A stretch of 64,000 nucleotides of DNA from Paracoccus subflavus (GTDB lineage Bacteria; Pseudomonadota; Alphaproteobacteria; Rhodobacterales; Rhodobacteraceae): the NCBI RefSeq assembly GCF_004310345.1, contig NZ_SISK01000013.1, positions 1 through 64,000 on the forward strand, in the 5' to 3' direction. Of the stretch, positions 7,759 through 16,046 are shown piece by piece (position 1 is the first letter of the stretch; each line of letters begins with the position of its first letter). Both the position numbers and the translations under genes were made by a program. A model generated the notes under the pieces. That model was not told the DNA's origin. It saw only the letters and a program-made list of their open reading frames with translations, and did not search any database.

Positions 7759-9027
7759 ATGGACCAGATCATCGTGCGCGGGAACGGCCCGCTGAGCGGC
7801 GAAATCCCCATTGCGGGGGCCAAGAACGCCTGCCTGACGCTGATGCCCGCGACGCTGCTGACCGACCAGCCGCTGACGCTCACCAATGCGCCGCGTCTGT
7901 CCGACATCCGCACCATGACCGCCCTGCTGCAATCCCTGGGGGCCGAGGTCGCCAGCCTGCAGGACGGCCAGGTTCTGGCCCTGTCCAGCCATGCGCTGAC
8001 CAGCCACCGCGCCGACTACGACATCGTGCGCAAGATGCGGGCCTCCATCCTGGTGCTGGGACCGATGCTGGCGCGCGATGGCCGGGCCGAGGTATCGCTG
8101 CCCGGCGGCTGCGCGATCGGTGCCCGCCCGGTGGATTTGCATCTCAGGGCGCTGGAGGCGATGGGGGCGGAACTGGACCTGCGCGACGGCTATGTGCACG
8201 CCAGGGCACCGTCGGGCGGATTGAAGGGGGCGGTGGTCGATTTCCCGCTGGTCTCGGTCGGCGCCACGGAAAACGCGCTGATGGCCGCGACCCTGGCACG
8301 CGGCACCACCGTCTTGCAGAACGCAGCCCGCGAACCCGAGATCGTCGATCTGGCCCGCTGCCTGCGCGCCATGGGCGCCCGGATCGAGGGCGAGGGCACC
8401 AGCACCATCACCATCGAGGGTACCGACAGCCTTCACGGCGCCACCCACCCCGTCGTGACCGACCGGATCGAGCTTGGCACCTATATGCTGGCGCCTGCCA
8501 TCTGCGGCGGCGAGGTGGAATGCCTGGGCGGCCGGATCGACCTTCTGTCGGCCTTTTGCGAAAAACTGGACGAGGCGGGGATCAGTGTCAGCGAAACCCC
8601 GCGCGGTCTCAAGGTCGGCCGGCGGAACGGCATCCGCGCGGTCAATGTCACGACCAAGCCTTTTCCCGGCTTTCCGACCGACCTCCAGGCACAGTTCATG
8701 GCGCTGATGTGCGTGGCCGAGGGCACCAGCGTGCTGGAGGAAACGATCTTCGAGAACCGCTTCATGCACGCCCCCGAACTGACCCGCATGGGCGCGCGGA
8801 TCGAGGTTCATGGCGGCCATGCGACCGTCACCGGCGTGGACGGACTGCGCGGCGCCCCGGTGATGGCGACCGACCTGCGCGCATCCGTCAGCCTGATCCT
8901 GGCCGGTCTGGCCGCCGAGGGACAGACAACCGTCAGCCGTGTCTATCACCTTGACCGGGGCTACGAACACGTGGTGCGCAAGCTGCGCGGCGTGGGCGCC
9001 CATATCGAACGCGTCAAAGAGGAGTAA
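7759..9027 (+). CDS. murA: UDP-N-acetylglucosamine 1-carboxyvinyltransferase
   Basis: MurA transfers enolpyruvate from PEP to UDP-GlcNAc, the first committed step of peptidoglycan synthesis, in the cytoplasm. The 422-residue length is normal for the family. The N-terminus has the substrate-binding [15 protein letters not shown] motif, and the catalytic cysteine is in [15 protein letters not shown]. The repeated inside-out alpha/beta barrel blocks are complete ([12 protein letters not shown] and [16 protein letters not shown]). The start ATG follows the stop of the small upstream gene with no gap. Confidence 0.97.
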   Translation: MDQIIVRGNGPLSGEIPIAGAKNACLTLMPATLLTDQPLTLTNAPRLSDIRTMTALLQSLGAEVASLQDGQVLALSSHALTSHRADYDIVRKMRASILVLGPMLARDGRAEVSLPGGCAIGARPVDLHLRALEAMGAELDLRDGYVHARAPSGGLKGAVVDFPLVSVGATENALMAATLARGTTVLQNAAREPEIVDLARCLRAMGARIEGEGTSTITIEGTDSLHGATHPVVTDRIELGTYMLAPAICGGEVECLGGRIDLLSAFCEKLDEAGISVSETPRGLKVGRRNGIRAVNVTTKPFPGFPTDLQAQFMALMCVAEGTSVLEETIFENRFMHAPELTRMGARIEVHGGHATVTGVDGLRGAPVMATDLRASVSLILAGLAAEGQTTVSRVYHLDRGYEHVVRKLRGVGAHIERVKEE

Positions 9028-9030
9028 GCG

Positions 9031-9507
9031 ATGTCCCCCGACGCCCGTTTTGCCGATGCCGATCCCTTGCCCTTGGCCCTGATGGCCGAGGACGAGCAGG
9101 ACCTGCGCGTCCTGTCGTCCCTGTTGCAGGATGCCGTGCTGCCCGCCTCGGAAATGTCATACGATCCCCGCGGCCGGTCGCTGGCCCTGCTGGTGAACCG
9201 GTTTCGCTGGGAGGATGCGGAACAGGCAGCGGCCGAAGGACGGGATTACGAGCGGGTCCGGTCAGTCCTGCTGATCCGGGACGTGATGCGCGTCCTGTCC
9301 GACGGCATCAGCCGCGAGGCGGACACGGTTCTGGAATTGCTGGCGATCCGGTGGCAGGCCGGGACGGACGGCACCGGGCGGCTGCTGCTGGAATTCGCCG
9401 GTGACGGCACGCTGGCAGCTGAGGTCGAATGCATCAACATCGACCTGCGTGACGTGACCCGTCCTTATCGCGCGGTTTCCGGCAAGGCCCCGTCCCATCC
9501 CGACTAG
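9031..9507 (+). CDS. DUF2948 family protein
   Basis: This 158-residue protein begins three bases after the murA stop, so it is in the same transcript. The pattern PLALMAEDEQDLRVLSSLLQ, then DAVLPASEM and ALLVNRFRWED is typical of DUF2948, a family found in alphaproteobacteria, commonly between murA and hisD. No catalytic residues or membrane segments are evident. The function is unknown. Confidence 0.85.
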   Translation: MSPDARFADADPLPLALMAEDEQDLRVLSSLLQDAVLPASEMSYDPRGRSLALLVNRFRWEDAEQAAAEGRDYERVRSVLLIRDVMRVLSDGISREADTVLELLAIRWQAGTDGTGRLLLEFAGDGTLAAEVECINIDLRDVTRPYRAVSGKAPSHPD

Positions 9508-9596
9508 GCGCGGACCGTCATGCGTGGCTTGAGGCCGCGCAGAGCAGTCGCTAACAAGAGGTGCCGGGGGATTGGTCCCGGCCGCAGGAACCCAGA

Positions 9597-10910
9597 ATGC
9601 CGGTCACGCTGAACACCTCCGACCCCGATTTCGAGGCCCGCTTTGTCAGGATGCTGGCCGGCAAGCGCGAGGACGCGACCGAGGTGAACGATGCCGTCGC
9701 CATGATCATCGCCGATGTGCGGGCGCGGGGCGATGCGGCACTGTGCGAGATGACCCGCCGCTTCGACCGGCTGGACCTGACACCGGACCGCCTGCGCTTT
9801 TCCCCCGACGAGATCGCGGCTCAGGTCGCCAAGGTCGGCCACGAGGATCGTGCCGCCTTGGAACTGGCGGCCGAACGCATTCGCGCCTATCACGCCCATC
9901 AGATGCCCGAGGATGCCGAATGGACCGACCGGCAGGGCGCGACACTGGGCTGGCGATGGACGCCCGTGTCGGCGGCGGGGCTCTATGTCCCGGGGGGACA
10001 GGCGTCCTATCCCTCGTCGGTCCTGATGAATGCCATCCCCGCGCGCGTGGCGGGGGTCGAACGGCTGGTGATCTGCGTGCCGACCCCCGGTGGCGTGGCG
10101 AACCCGATGGTGCTTCTGGCCGCACAGCTTTCGGGCGTGGACGAAATCTATCGCATCGGCGGGGCACAGGCGATTGCGGCCATGGCCTATGGGACCGAAA
10201 CCATCGTCGCGGTGGACAAGATCACCGGGCCGGGCAATGCCTATGTAGCGGCGGCCAAGCGTCAGGTCTTTGGCCGCGTGGGCATCGACATGATCGCCGG
10301 CCCGTCCGAAGTCCTGATCATCGCCGCGGGCGACCAGCATCCTGACTGGCTGGCGCTGGATCTGCTGGCACAGGCCGAACACGACGCCGACGCGCAGTCG
10401 ATCCTGATCACCACCGATCCGGGCCTTGGCCATGCGGTCGCCGGCGTGGTGGACCGCATCCTGCCCACGCTGTCCCGGGCACGGATCGCTGGCGCAAGCT
10501 GGCGCGACCACGGCACCATCATCATCGTCCGCGACCTGGACGAGGCTGCCGCCCTCTCCAACCGCATCGCCCCCGAACATCTGGAACTGTGCGTGGACGA
10601 TCCCGAATCCCTGGCCGCGCAATGCGTCCATGCAGGGGCGATCTTTCTGGGCCCCTATACGCCCGAAGCGGTGGGCGATTATGCCAGCGGTCCGAACCAC
10701 GTGCTGCCGACGGCGCGGTCGGCGCGGTTTTCATCGGGTCTGTCGGTGATGGATTTCCTCAAGCGGACAACCATCGCGCGTCTGTCTCCCGGCGCGCTGG
10801 CGGCCATCGGGCCGGCCGCAATGCGTCTGGCCGCCGCCGAGGGCCTTCAGGCCCATGGCGAATCGATCCGCCAGCGCCTGATCCGCCTGAACGAAAGACC
10901 CGCGCCATGA
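9597..10910 (+). CDS. hisD: Histidinol dehydrogenase
   Basis: HisD oxidises L-histidinol to L-histidine in two NAD-dependent steps, the last reaction of histidine synthesis. The 437-residue length is usual. The sequence shows the family blocks YVPGGQASYPSSVLMNAIPA, KITGPGNAYVAAAKRQVFG, DMIAGPSEVLI (with AQAEHDADAQ carrying zinc and base ligands) and ASGPNHVLPT. The ATG at 9597 is preferred over an upstream in-frame ATG at 9561 because homology begins there. The gene overlaps the next by four bases (ATGA). Confidence 0.97.
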   Translation: MPVTLNTSDPDFEARFVRMLAGKREDATEVNDAVAMIIADVRARGDAALCEMTRRFDRLDLTPDRLRFSPDEIAAQVAKVGHEDRAALELAAERIRAYHAHQMPEDAEWTDRQGATLGWRWTPVSAAGLYVPGGQASYPSSVLMNAIPARVAGVERLVICVPTPGGVANPMVLLAAQLSGVDEIYRIGGAQAIAAMAYGTETIVAVDKITGPGNAYVAAAKRQVFGRVGIDMIAGPSEVLIIAAGDQHPDWLALDLLAQAEHDADAQSILITTDPGLGHAVAGVVDRILPTLSRARIAGASWRDHGTIIIVRDLDEAAALSNRIAPEHLELCVDDPESLAAQCVHAGAIFLGPYTPEAVGDYASGPNHVLPTARSARFSSGLSVMDFLKRTTIARLSPGALAAIGPAAMRLAAAEGLQAHGESIRQRLIRLNERPAP

Positions 10911-11386
10911 GCCGGATCATCCAGATCGAGATCGACGATTCCCACGCCCCGCCGGCCACCCCCGAGATGGAGCAGGAACGCCGCATCGCGATCTTCGATC
11001 TGATCGAGGACAACAGCTTTGTCATCCCCGGTCGCGATGGCCAGGCGGGACCGCAAGGCCCGTTCCGACTGGTGTTGTGCATCCGCGAACGCCGGCTGGT
11101 GTTCGACCTGTCGGCGCCGCAGGGCGGGCGGCTGGCGGAATTTCATCTGTCGATGGGACCGTTCCGGCAGGTTACAAAGGATTACTTCCAGATCTGCCAA
11201 AGCTATTTCGACGCGGTCAAGCGTCTTCCCCCGGCCCAGATCGAGGCGATCGACATGGCCCGACGGGGCATCCACAACGAAGGCGCGCGAACCTTGCAGG
11301 AACGGCTGGAGGGCAAGGCCGACCTGGACATCGACACCGCCCGGCGCCTGTTTACCCTGATCTGCACCCTGATACCCCAGGGGTGA
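10907..11386 (+). CDS. UPF0262 family protein
   Basis: This 159-residue protein overlaps hisD by four bases and precedes the phosphatase gene by two bases. The sequence fits UPF0262 (SRIIQIEIDDSH, then FDLIEDNSF, DFYQICQSYF-like and DMARRGIHNEGA), an alphaproteobacterial family of unknown function often next to hisD. It is likely a soluble cytoplasmic protein. No enzyme motif can be recognised. Confidence 0.9.
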   Translation: MSRIIQIEIDDSHAPPATPEMEQERRIAIFDLIEDNSFVIPGRDGQAGPQGPFRLVLCIRERRLVFDLSAPQGGRLAEFHLSMGPFRQVTKDYFQICQSYFDAVKRLPPAQIEAIDMARRGIHNEGARTLQERLEGKADLDIDTARRLFTLICTLIPQG

Positions 11387-11388
11387 CG

Positions 11389-11853
11389 ATGGCCCGGAAC
11401 GCGATCCCGACATCGGTCCTGTTCTGTTGCGATCACAACTCTATCCGTTCGCCCATCGCCGAAGGCATGATGAAAAAATTCTATGGCCGCGCCGCTTATG
11501 TGCAGTCCGCCGGCGTCAGGAACGACATGGAGATCGACGGCTTTGCCATCGCCGTCTGCAACGAGATCGGAATCGAGATCGCCAACCACCGCAGCCGCAG
11601 CTTTGACGAGATGAAGAACTGGGGCGACGACCTGGGCGCTTTCGACCTGATCGTCGCCTTGTCACCGGCCAGCCAGCGCCAGGCCCTGGAACTGACGCGG
11701 GTGTTTCATCTGGACGTGGAATATTGGCCCATCATGGACCCGGCGGGCCTGGCCGAGGGACGCGATGCCAAACTGGCCGCCTATCGCCAGACCCGCGACC
11801 AGATCAGAACCCGCATGATCGAACGCTTTGGCCCGCCAAAAGGCGACGGCTAG
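11389..11853 (+). CDS. Low-molecular-weight protein-tyrosine-phosphatase family protein
   Basis: This 154-residue protein has the family P-loop near the N-terminus as CDHNSIRSPIAEG, that is Cys-X5-Arg-Ser, and a C-terminal IMDPAG stretch in the place of the general-acid DP loop. The usual second cysteine before the Arg is Ile here, and Gly-Asn is Asp-His-Asn, a variant seen in alphaproteobacterial relatives. It is the last gene of the murA-hisD run. The substrate is not known; an arsenate-reductase role is possible for the fold but nothing in context supports it. Confidence 0.8.
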   Translation: MARNAIPTSVLFCCDHNSIRSPIAEGMMKKFYGRAAYVQSAGVRNDMEIDGFAIAVCNEIGIEIANHRSRSFDEMKNWGDDLGAFDLIVALSPASQRQALELTRVFHLDVEYWPIMDPAGLAEGRDAKLAAYRQTRDQIRTRMIERFGPPKGDG

Positions 11854-11893
11854 AAAGCAATGCCGCCCCGCAAAGGGTGTTCTGGAAAGACGC

Positions 11894-11929
11894 AAGAAAA
11901 AACCGCGCCGCCCTTCAGGGGTGGCGCGG
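11894..11929 (-). terminator. Intrinsic terminator of the DUF1127 gene
   Basis: On the reverse strand a stem ccgcgcc/ggcgcgg with an inner ccc/ggg pairing (11903-11929) is followed by a T-run (the aagaaaaaa at 11894-11902 on the plus strand). It lies 28 bases beyond the stop of the gene at 11957-12181. The stem may also stop forward transcription from the phosphatase gene. Confidence 0.75.
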
Positions 11930-11956
11930 CAGTTTGACGATGCCGACGGGGTAGGT

Positions 11957-12181
11957 TCAGCAGCGCCAGTGCGATGGCACGTCCCACACGGGGCGGGCGA
12001 TTTCCTGACTTACCTGTTCGGAGGACAACCCCACGTCGCGCAGGTGATGCGGCTGCAAGGCCGCCAATGCCCTGCGGGAACGCCAGACAGCGTGCATGGC
12101 AACGATCCGTCCCCATACAGGGGGACGGAACGTCCGGAACTGCCGAAACGTCACGGCGGCTGAAACATCCTTTCTGGCCAC
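11957..12181 (-). CDS. DUF1127 domain protein
   Basis: This is a 74-residue protein whose C-terminal part (RRALAALQPHHLRDVGLSSEQ, then PVWDVPSHW) is the YjiS-like DUF1127 domain. Small Arg-rich DUF1127 proteins in alphaproteobacteria have been linked to RNA turnover and phosphate or stress responses. It starts at GTG, with GAGG about 7 bases upstream. It is divergent from a LysR gene and ends before a clear terminator, so it is a monocistronic unit. Confidence 0.8.
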   Translation of the reverse strand: MARKDVSAAVTFRQFRTFRPPVWGRIVAMHAVWRSRRALAALQPHHLRDVGLSSEQVSQEIARPVWDVPSHWRC

Positions 12182-12269
12182 GGATCATCCTCGCTGATGA
12201 TAAAGATCGTTTAATTTGATACTTTAGGCAGGCTTCATTTTTCTTGTTGATGGATACCCGAATATGCAT

Positions 12270-12286
12270 CATTCGAGAAACGAATG
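12270..12286. promoter_or_regulatory. Palindrome before LysR gene, likely its operator
   Basis: CATTCG-N5-CGAATG contains the T-N11-A form favoured by LysR-type regulators. It lies 33-49 bases before the LysR start in the intergenic space with DUF1127, so it could serve autoregulation. Confidence 0.5.
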
Positions 12287-12318
12287 TTTTTGATCCGATC
12301 CATCAGGGGGATTGAGCC

Positions 12319-13182
12319 ATGCGAAATCTTGACGTTGCGACGCTGAGGTCGCTTCAGGGCATTGCGGAATACGGGGCCGTCACCCGCGCGGCCGAGGCGC
12401 TGAACATGACGCAAAGTGCCCTGTCCATGCAGATGAAACGGCTTGAGGATCTGTTCGGCGAGCCCATGCTGCGCAAGCAGGGGCGCGGGGTGGTGCTCAG
12501 CGACTTTGCCGTGGAACTGCTGCTCGAGGCGCGCAAGCTGGTGGCGATGAACGACGCGATCGTGTCGCGGTTCACCGGAGAGCGGCCCGAGGGCCGTCTG
12601 CGGGTGGGCCTGACCAGCGACTGGCTGTTCAACCGCGTGGCCCAGGCGGTGCGGGCTTTCAGCCAGGCCAATCCCCGGATCGAACTGATCATCAACGACG
12701 GCCGCAGCAAGGATCTGCGCCAGCAGATGAAACGCGGCGAACACGACGTCATCCTGACCACCGAATTCGAGGCGCCGCCGGGGGCGATCCACCTGTCCAA
12801 GATCGATCTGGCCTGGTTCGGCGCCATCAATGGCCAGGCGTGGCGGCAACGTCCGCTGCCCTTGGCCAACTCGCTCCATTGCGCCTATCACCCGGTGGGG
12901 CTTGCGGCGCTGGACCGGGCGGGGATCGAATGGTTCCAGGCGGTCGCCGATGGCGGCAGCGACACCTGGCGGGTGACGGCGGCCGCGGATTTGGGGGTCA
13001 CCATCCTGCCGCGGGGAATCGCCCAGGCGGGATTGGAGCCCGTGGATCACGGAGGCGCCCTGCCGCCCCTGCCGCCGACATGGCTGAACGTCTATGTCGC
13101 GGACGGCCCCGCACGGCGCGAGGCTGCGGATTTCGCGGGCTATCTGCGCCGGGCGGTGGACGACGTCGCCATGGCCGCGTGA
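12319..13182 (+). CDS. LysR-family transcriptional regulator
   Basis: This 287-residue protein has an N-terminal winged helix-turn-helix (VTRAAEALNMTQSALSMQMK, then RLEDLFGEPMLRK) and a C-terminal periplasmic-binding-protein-like effector domain (from about residue 90, GRLRVGLTSDW). The effector is unknown. A GGGGATTG sequence precedes the ATG. It resembles the LrhA/HdfR branch more than the amino-acid regulators, but assignment is weak. It is divergent from the DUF1127 gene, which may be a target. Confidence 0.88.
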   Translation: MRNLDVATLRSLQGIAEYGAVTRAAEALNMTQSALSMQMKRLEDLFGEPMLRKQGRGVVLSDFAVELLLEARKLVAMNDAIVSRFTGERPEGRLRVGLTSDWLFNRVAQAVRAFSQANPRIELIINDGRSKDLRQQMKRGEHDVILTTEFEAPPGAIHLSKIDLAWFGAINGQAWRQRPLPLANSLHCAYHPVGLAALDRAGIEWFQAVADGGSDTWRVTAAADLGVTILPRGIAQAGLEPVDHGGALPPLPPTWLNVYVADGPARREAADFAGYLRRAVDDVAMAA

Positions 13183-13240
13183 CCATGCCCGGCAGGTCGG
13201 ACGGGATCGGACATGCACCCATCCTTTGGCGACAAAAGGC

Positions 13241-13261
13241 GGGGCTTCCGGTCGGAACCCC
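13241..13261 (+). terminator. Possible terminator between LysR gene and trpA
   Basis: gggg-c-ttcc-ggtc-ggaa-cccc forms an 8-bp stem with one bulge, followed by tctcctgtcc rather than a clear T-run. It is placed 59 bases after the LysR stop. Confidence 0.4.
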
Positions 13262-13337
13262 TCTCCTGTCCATGGCCCTGTCGGCTTGATCCCACCGCCG
13301 AACTGCGCCACACAGACCCGGTTCGCAGGAGAGTGCC

Positions 13338-14135
13338 ATGACCCGGATCGACGACACCTTTCAGCGCCTTCAGGCCCAGGGGCGCAAGGCCTTCGTGACC
13401 TATATCATGGCGTCCGACCCCGACGAGGATACGACCCTGCAAATCATGCTGGGCCTGCCCGATGCCGGGGTGGACATCATCGAACTGGGAATGCCTTTCA
13501 CCGATCCCATGGCCGACGGGCCGACGATTCAGTCGGCCGGACAGCGCGCCCTTGCCGCGGGGGGCAGCGTCACCCGCACGCTGGCGATCCTGCGCGAGTT
13601 TCGCAGGGCCGATAACACCACGCCCGTCGTGCTGATGGGCTATTACAACCCGATCTATGCCCGTCCGGGCGGCGTCGAGGGGTTTCTGGCCGAGGCGAAG
13701 GACGCCGGCGTGGACGGCCTGATCGTCGTGGACCTGCCGCCCGAGGAGGATGACGAATTGTGCATCCCGGCCAATCGCGCAGGGCTGAACTTCATCCGTC
13801 TGGCCACGCCGACGACCGATGACCGCCGCCTGCCGGTCGTTGTAAAGAACACCTCGGGCTTCGTTTACTATGTCAGTGTCACCGGCATCACCGGCGGTCC
13901 CGCCGCGAACGCGGCCGAGGTCGCGCCCGAGGTCGCGCGCATCCGCGCTGCCTCGGGCCTGCCGGTGGTGGTTGGCTTCGGCATCTCCACCCCCGATGCC
14001 GCCCACCAGATCGCCAGCGTGGCCGATGGCTGCGTGGTGGGCAGCGCCATCGTCAAGAAGATCGGCGAAGGACGGCCCGTCCCCGAGGTGCTGGACTTCG
14101 TGCGGGACCTGGCGGCCGGGGCGCATCGCGGTTGA
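13338..14135 (+). CDS. trpA: Tryptophan synthase alpha chain
   Basis: TrpA splits indole-3-glycerol phosphate to indole and glyceraldehyde 3-phosphate, and passes indole to TrpB. The 265-residue length is normal. The catalytic Glu is in [17 protein letters not shown] and the second acid is in [11 protein letters not shown]; the phosphate-binding GFGIS and GSAIVK loops are present. A GGAG site precedes the ATG. trpB is not in the window, so the trp genes are dispersed here. The stop overlaps the next gene start. Confidence 0.97.
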   Translation: MTRIDDTFQRLQAQGRKAFVTYIMASDPDEDTTLQIMLGLPDAGVDIIELGMPFTDPMADGPTIQSAGQRALAAGGSVTRTLAILREFRRADNTTPVVLMGYYNPIYARPGGVEGFLAEAKDAGVDGLIVVDLPPEEDDELCIPANRAGLNFIRLATPTTDDRRLPVVVKNTSGFVYYVSVTGITGGPAANAAEVAPEVARIRAASGLPVVVGFGISTPDAAHQIASVADGCVVGSAIVKKIGEGRPVPEVLDFVRDLAAGAHRG

Positions 14136-14698
14136 TGCGGATACCGGGCTTTGACCACATCGCAATCGGCGCCCGGTCGCTGGACGAAGGCGCGGAATGG
14201 CTGGCCGACCGGCTGGGCGTCGGCCCCGAGCCGGGCGGCAGGCATCCGCTGATGGGAACGCACAACATGCTGCTGTCGCTGGGGCCGGCCGAGTATCTGG
14301 AACTGATCGCCATCGACCCCGCCGCCCCCGCCCCCGACCGCCCGCGCTGGTTCGGGCTGGACCGTTTGGACGGGCCGCCCCGGCTTGCGGGTTGGGTGAT
14401 GCGGCAGTCGCCGCTGATGGCACCGGCCGGCAGCGGGATCAGCGCGGCCAGCCGGGGGGATCTGTCCTGGCGCATCACCATTCCGGACAGCGGCCAGATG
14501 CCAGACGACGGTGCCCGACCCATGCGCATCGACTGGGGGGAGGGCACCCATCCGGCCGACCGCCTGCCCGATCGCGGCCTGCGTCTGGCAAGGTTGATGC
14601 TGCCGCTGGACCGGATGCCGCTTGCAGACCCGCGCATCCAGTCGGGCGGGGCATTTTCGGCCGTCATCGCAACCCCGCAGGGCGAGGTCGTCCTGTGA
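14135..14698 (+). CDS. VOC (glyoxalase-like) family protein
   Basis: This 187-residue protein begins with GFDHIAIGARSLDEGAEWL, the typical opening of a vicinal-oxygen-chelate domain, and TMNMLLSLGP-like/YLELIAIDP supplies the second metal-site strand. It belongs to the glyoxalase_3-like (DUF1402-unrelated) single-chain group whose substrate is mostly unknown. Its ATG shares a base with the trpA stop (TGATG), and its stop overlaps the next gene, so the three are translationally coupled. Confidence 0.75.
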   Translation: MRIPGFDHIAIGARSLDEGAEWLADRLGVGPEPGGRHPLMGTHNMLLSLGPAEYLELIAIDPAAPAPDRPRWFGLDRLDGPPRLAGWVMRQSPLMAPAGSGISAASRGDLSWRITIPDSGQMPDDGARPMRIDWGEGTHPADRLPDRGLRLARLMLPLDRMPLADPRIQSGGAFSAVIATPQGEVVL

Positions 14699-15186
14699 TC
14701 CGCGACGCCGTGCCCGGCGACGCTGCCGCCATCGCCGCGATCTGGAACCCGCTTATTCGCGACACGGCGATCACCTTCTGGCCCACCGAACGCAGCGAGG
14801 CCGAGATCGGCGCCCTGATCGCCGACCGGCAGGCCCAGGGCCACCCCTTTGTCGTCATCGAGGACCAGGGCGGTGTGGCAGGCTTTGCGACTTATGCCCA
14901 GTTCCGGTCCGGCGGCGGCTATGCGCGCAGCATGGAACATACCATCTACCTTGCGCCCCTGGCGCAAGGCAGGGGCATGGGACGGACGCTTCTTGCCTGG
15001 CTGGAGGATCATGCCCGACAGCGCGGGCACCGGCTGATGATCGGCGGGATCACGGCATCCAACGAAGGATCGCTGCGCTTTCATGTCCGCGCCGGCTATG
15101 CCGAATGGGGACGCATCCCCTGTGCAGGCTGGAAATTCGGACGATTTCATGACCTTGTGCTGATGGGCAAGGACCTGGGCAACTGA
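14695..15186 (+). CDS. GNAT N-acetyltransferase
   Basis: This 163-residue protein resembles the phosphinothricin/methionine-sulfoximine acetyltransferase group: IRDAVPGDAAAIAAIWN opening, acceptor region TFWPTERSE, acetyl-CoA loop APLAQGRGMGRTLLAWLED and C-terminal ASNEGSLRFHVRAGYAEWG. The start is a GTG overlapping the previous stop by four bases. It probably acetylates a small amine; the substrate is unknown. Confidence 0.85.
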   Translation: MIRDAVPGDAAAIAAIWNPLIRDTAITFWPTERSEAEIGALIADRQAQGHPFVVIEDQGGVAGFATYAQFRSGGGYARSMEHTIYLAPLAQGRGMGRTLLAWLEDHARQRGHRLMIGGITASNEGSLRFHVRAGYAEWGRIPCAGWKFGRFHDLVLMGKDLGN

Positions 15187-15248
15187 TCGCCCCGGTCTGC
15201 GACAGCCTGCCCCTACACTTTGTCCCGGTCAGCGGCTAGACTGACGGC

Positions 15249-15980
15249 ATGGACATGCGCGTGACCGATGCCCCCTGCCCCTGCCTGCCGAAGCCCCGCA
15301 GCTTCTGGCAGCGGATCGGGGACAGGCTGGCGGTCTTTCTGGGGCATCCGCGCGCGTCGGTGCCGCCCGAACGCTCGGTCGCGTTCACCATCGCCGTGAT
15401 TGCCCTAGGCGCCAAGCTGGCCAAGGCCGACGGGGCCGTTGCCCGGTCCGAGGTTGCGGCCTTCCGCCGGGTCTTCATCATCCCCCGGTCCGAGGAGCGC
15501 AATGCCGCCCGGGTCTTTGACCTGGCCCGTCAGGACGTGGCGGGCTTCGACGCCTGGGCGCGGCGGATCGCGGCGATGTTCGCCCCCGGCGATCCGGTGC
15601 TGGCCGATGTGATCGAAGGGCTGTGCATCATTGCGGTGGCCGACGGCGGAATGCACGAAAACGAAATTCTGTTCATCGACGAGGTCGGCCGGATCTTCGG
15701 GCTGCCGGCCAAACAGGTCGCGTCGATCCGGCTGCGCCACGACCGCCAGACCGGATGCCCGCCCTGCGACGTACTGGGCATTCCCATCGATACCCCCCTG
15801 CCCGAGGCGCGCAAGCGGTTCCGCGCCCTGATCCTGGAGGCCCATCCCGACCGCGCCATCGCCCGTGGCCTGCCCCCCGAGGCCGTGCGCCTGGCCGAGG
15901 CGCGCACCCGCCGCCTGAACGAGGCATGGGAGGCGTTCAAGGGCATGCGCCGGGGAACCCTTGCGACCCCCGCCGAATAG
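15249..15980 (+). CDS. TerB-like / J-domain protein (DjlA-like)
   Basis: This 243-residue protein combines a TerB-type helical domain (about residues 45-150, KLAKADGAVARSEV and VADGGMHENEILFIDEVG) with a C-terminal J domain (from about 175, CDVLGIPIDTPLPEARKRFR, with the invariant HPD in LEAHPDRAI). The J domain should stimulate a DnaK-type chaperone. There is no membrane segment, unlike E. coli DjlA. It lies between the GNAT gene and dnaX. Confidence 0.82.
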   Translation: MDMRVTDAPCPCLPKPRSFWQRIGDRLAVFLGHPRASVPPERSVAFTIAVIALGAKLAKADGAVARSEVAAFRRVFIIPRSEERNAARVFDLARQDVAGFDAWARRIAAMFAPGDPVLADVIEGLCIIAVADGGMHENEILFIDEVGRIFGLPAKQVASIRLRHDRQTGCPPCDVLGIPIDTPLPEARKRFRALILEAHPDRAIARGLPPEAVRLAEARTRRLNEAWEAFKGMRRGTLATPAE

Positions 15981-16046
15981 GGCGCGGCCCTTGTGGCGCA
16001 GGGTGGCTGCGACTAGGTTCGGCCTGACCCAGAAACGGACACCGTG

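Noticed and set aside
11389..11853. Arsenate reductase (ArsC) call
   Set aside because: The fold can do this, but the expected extra cysteines and ars neighbours are missing. It belongs to the hisD operon.
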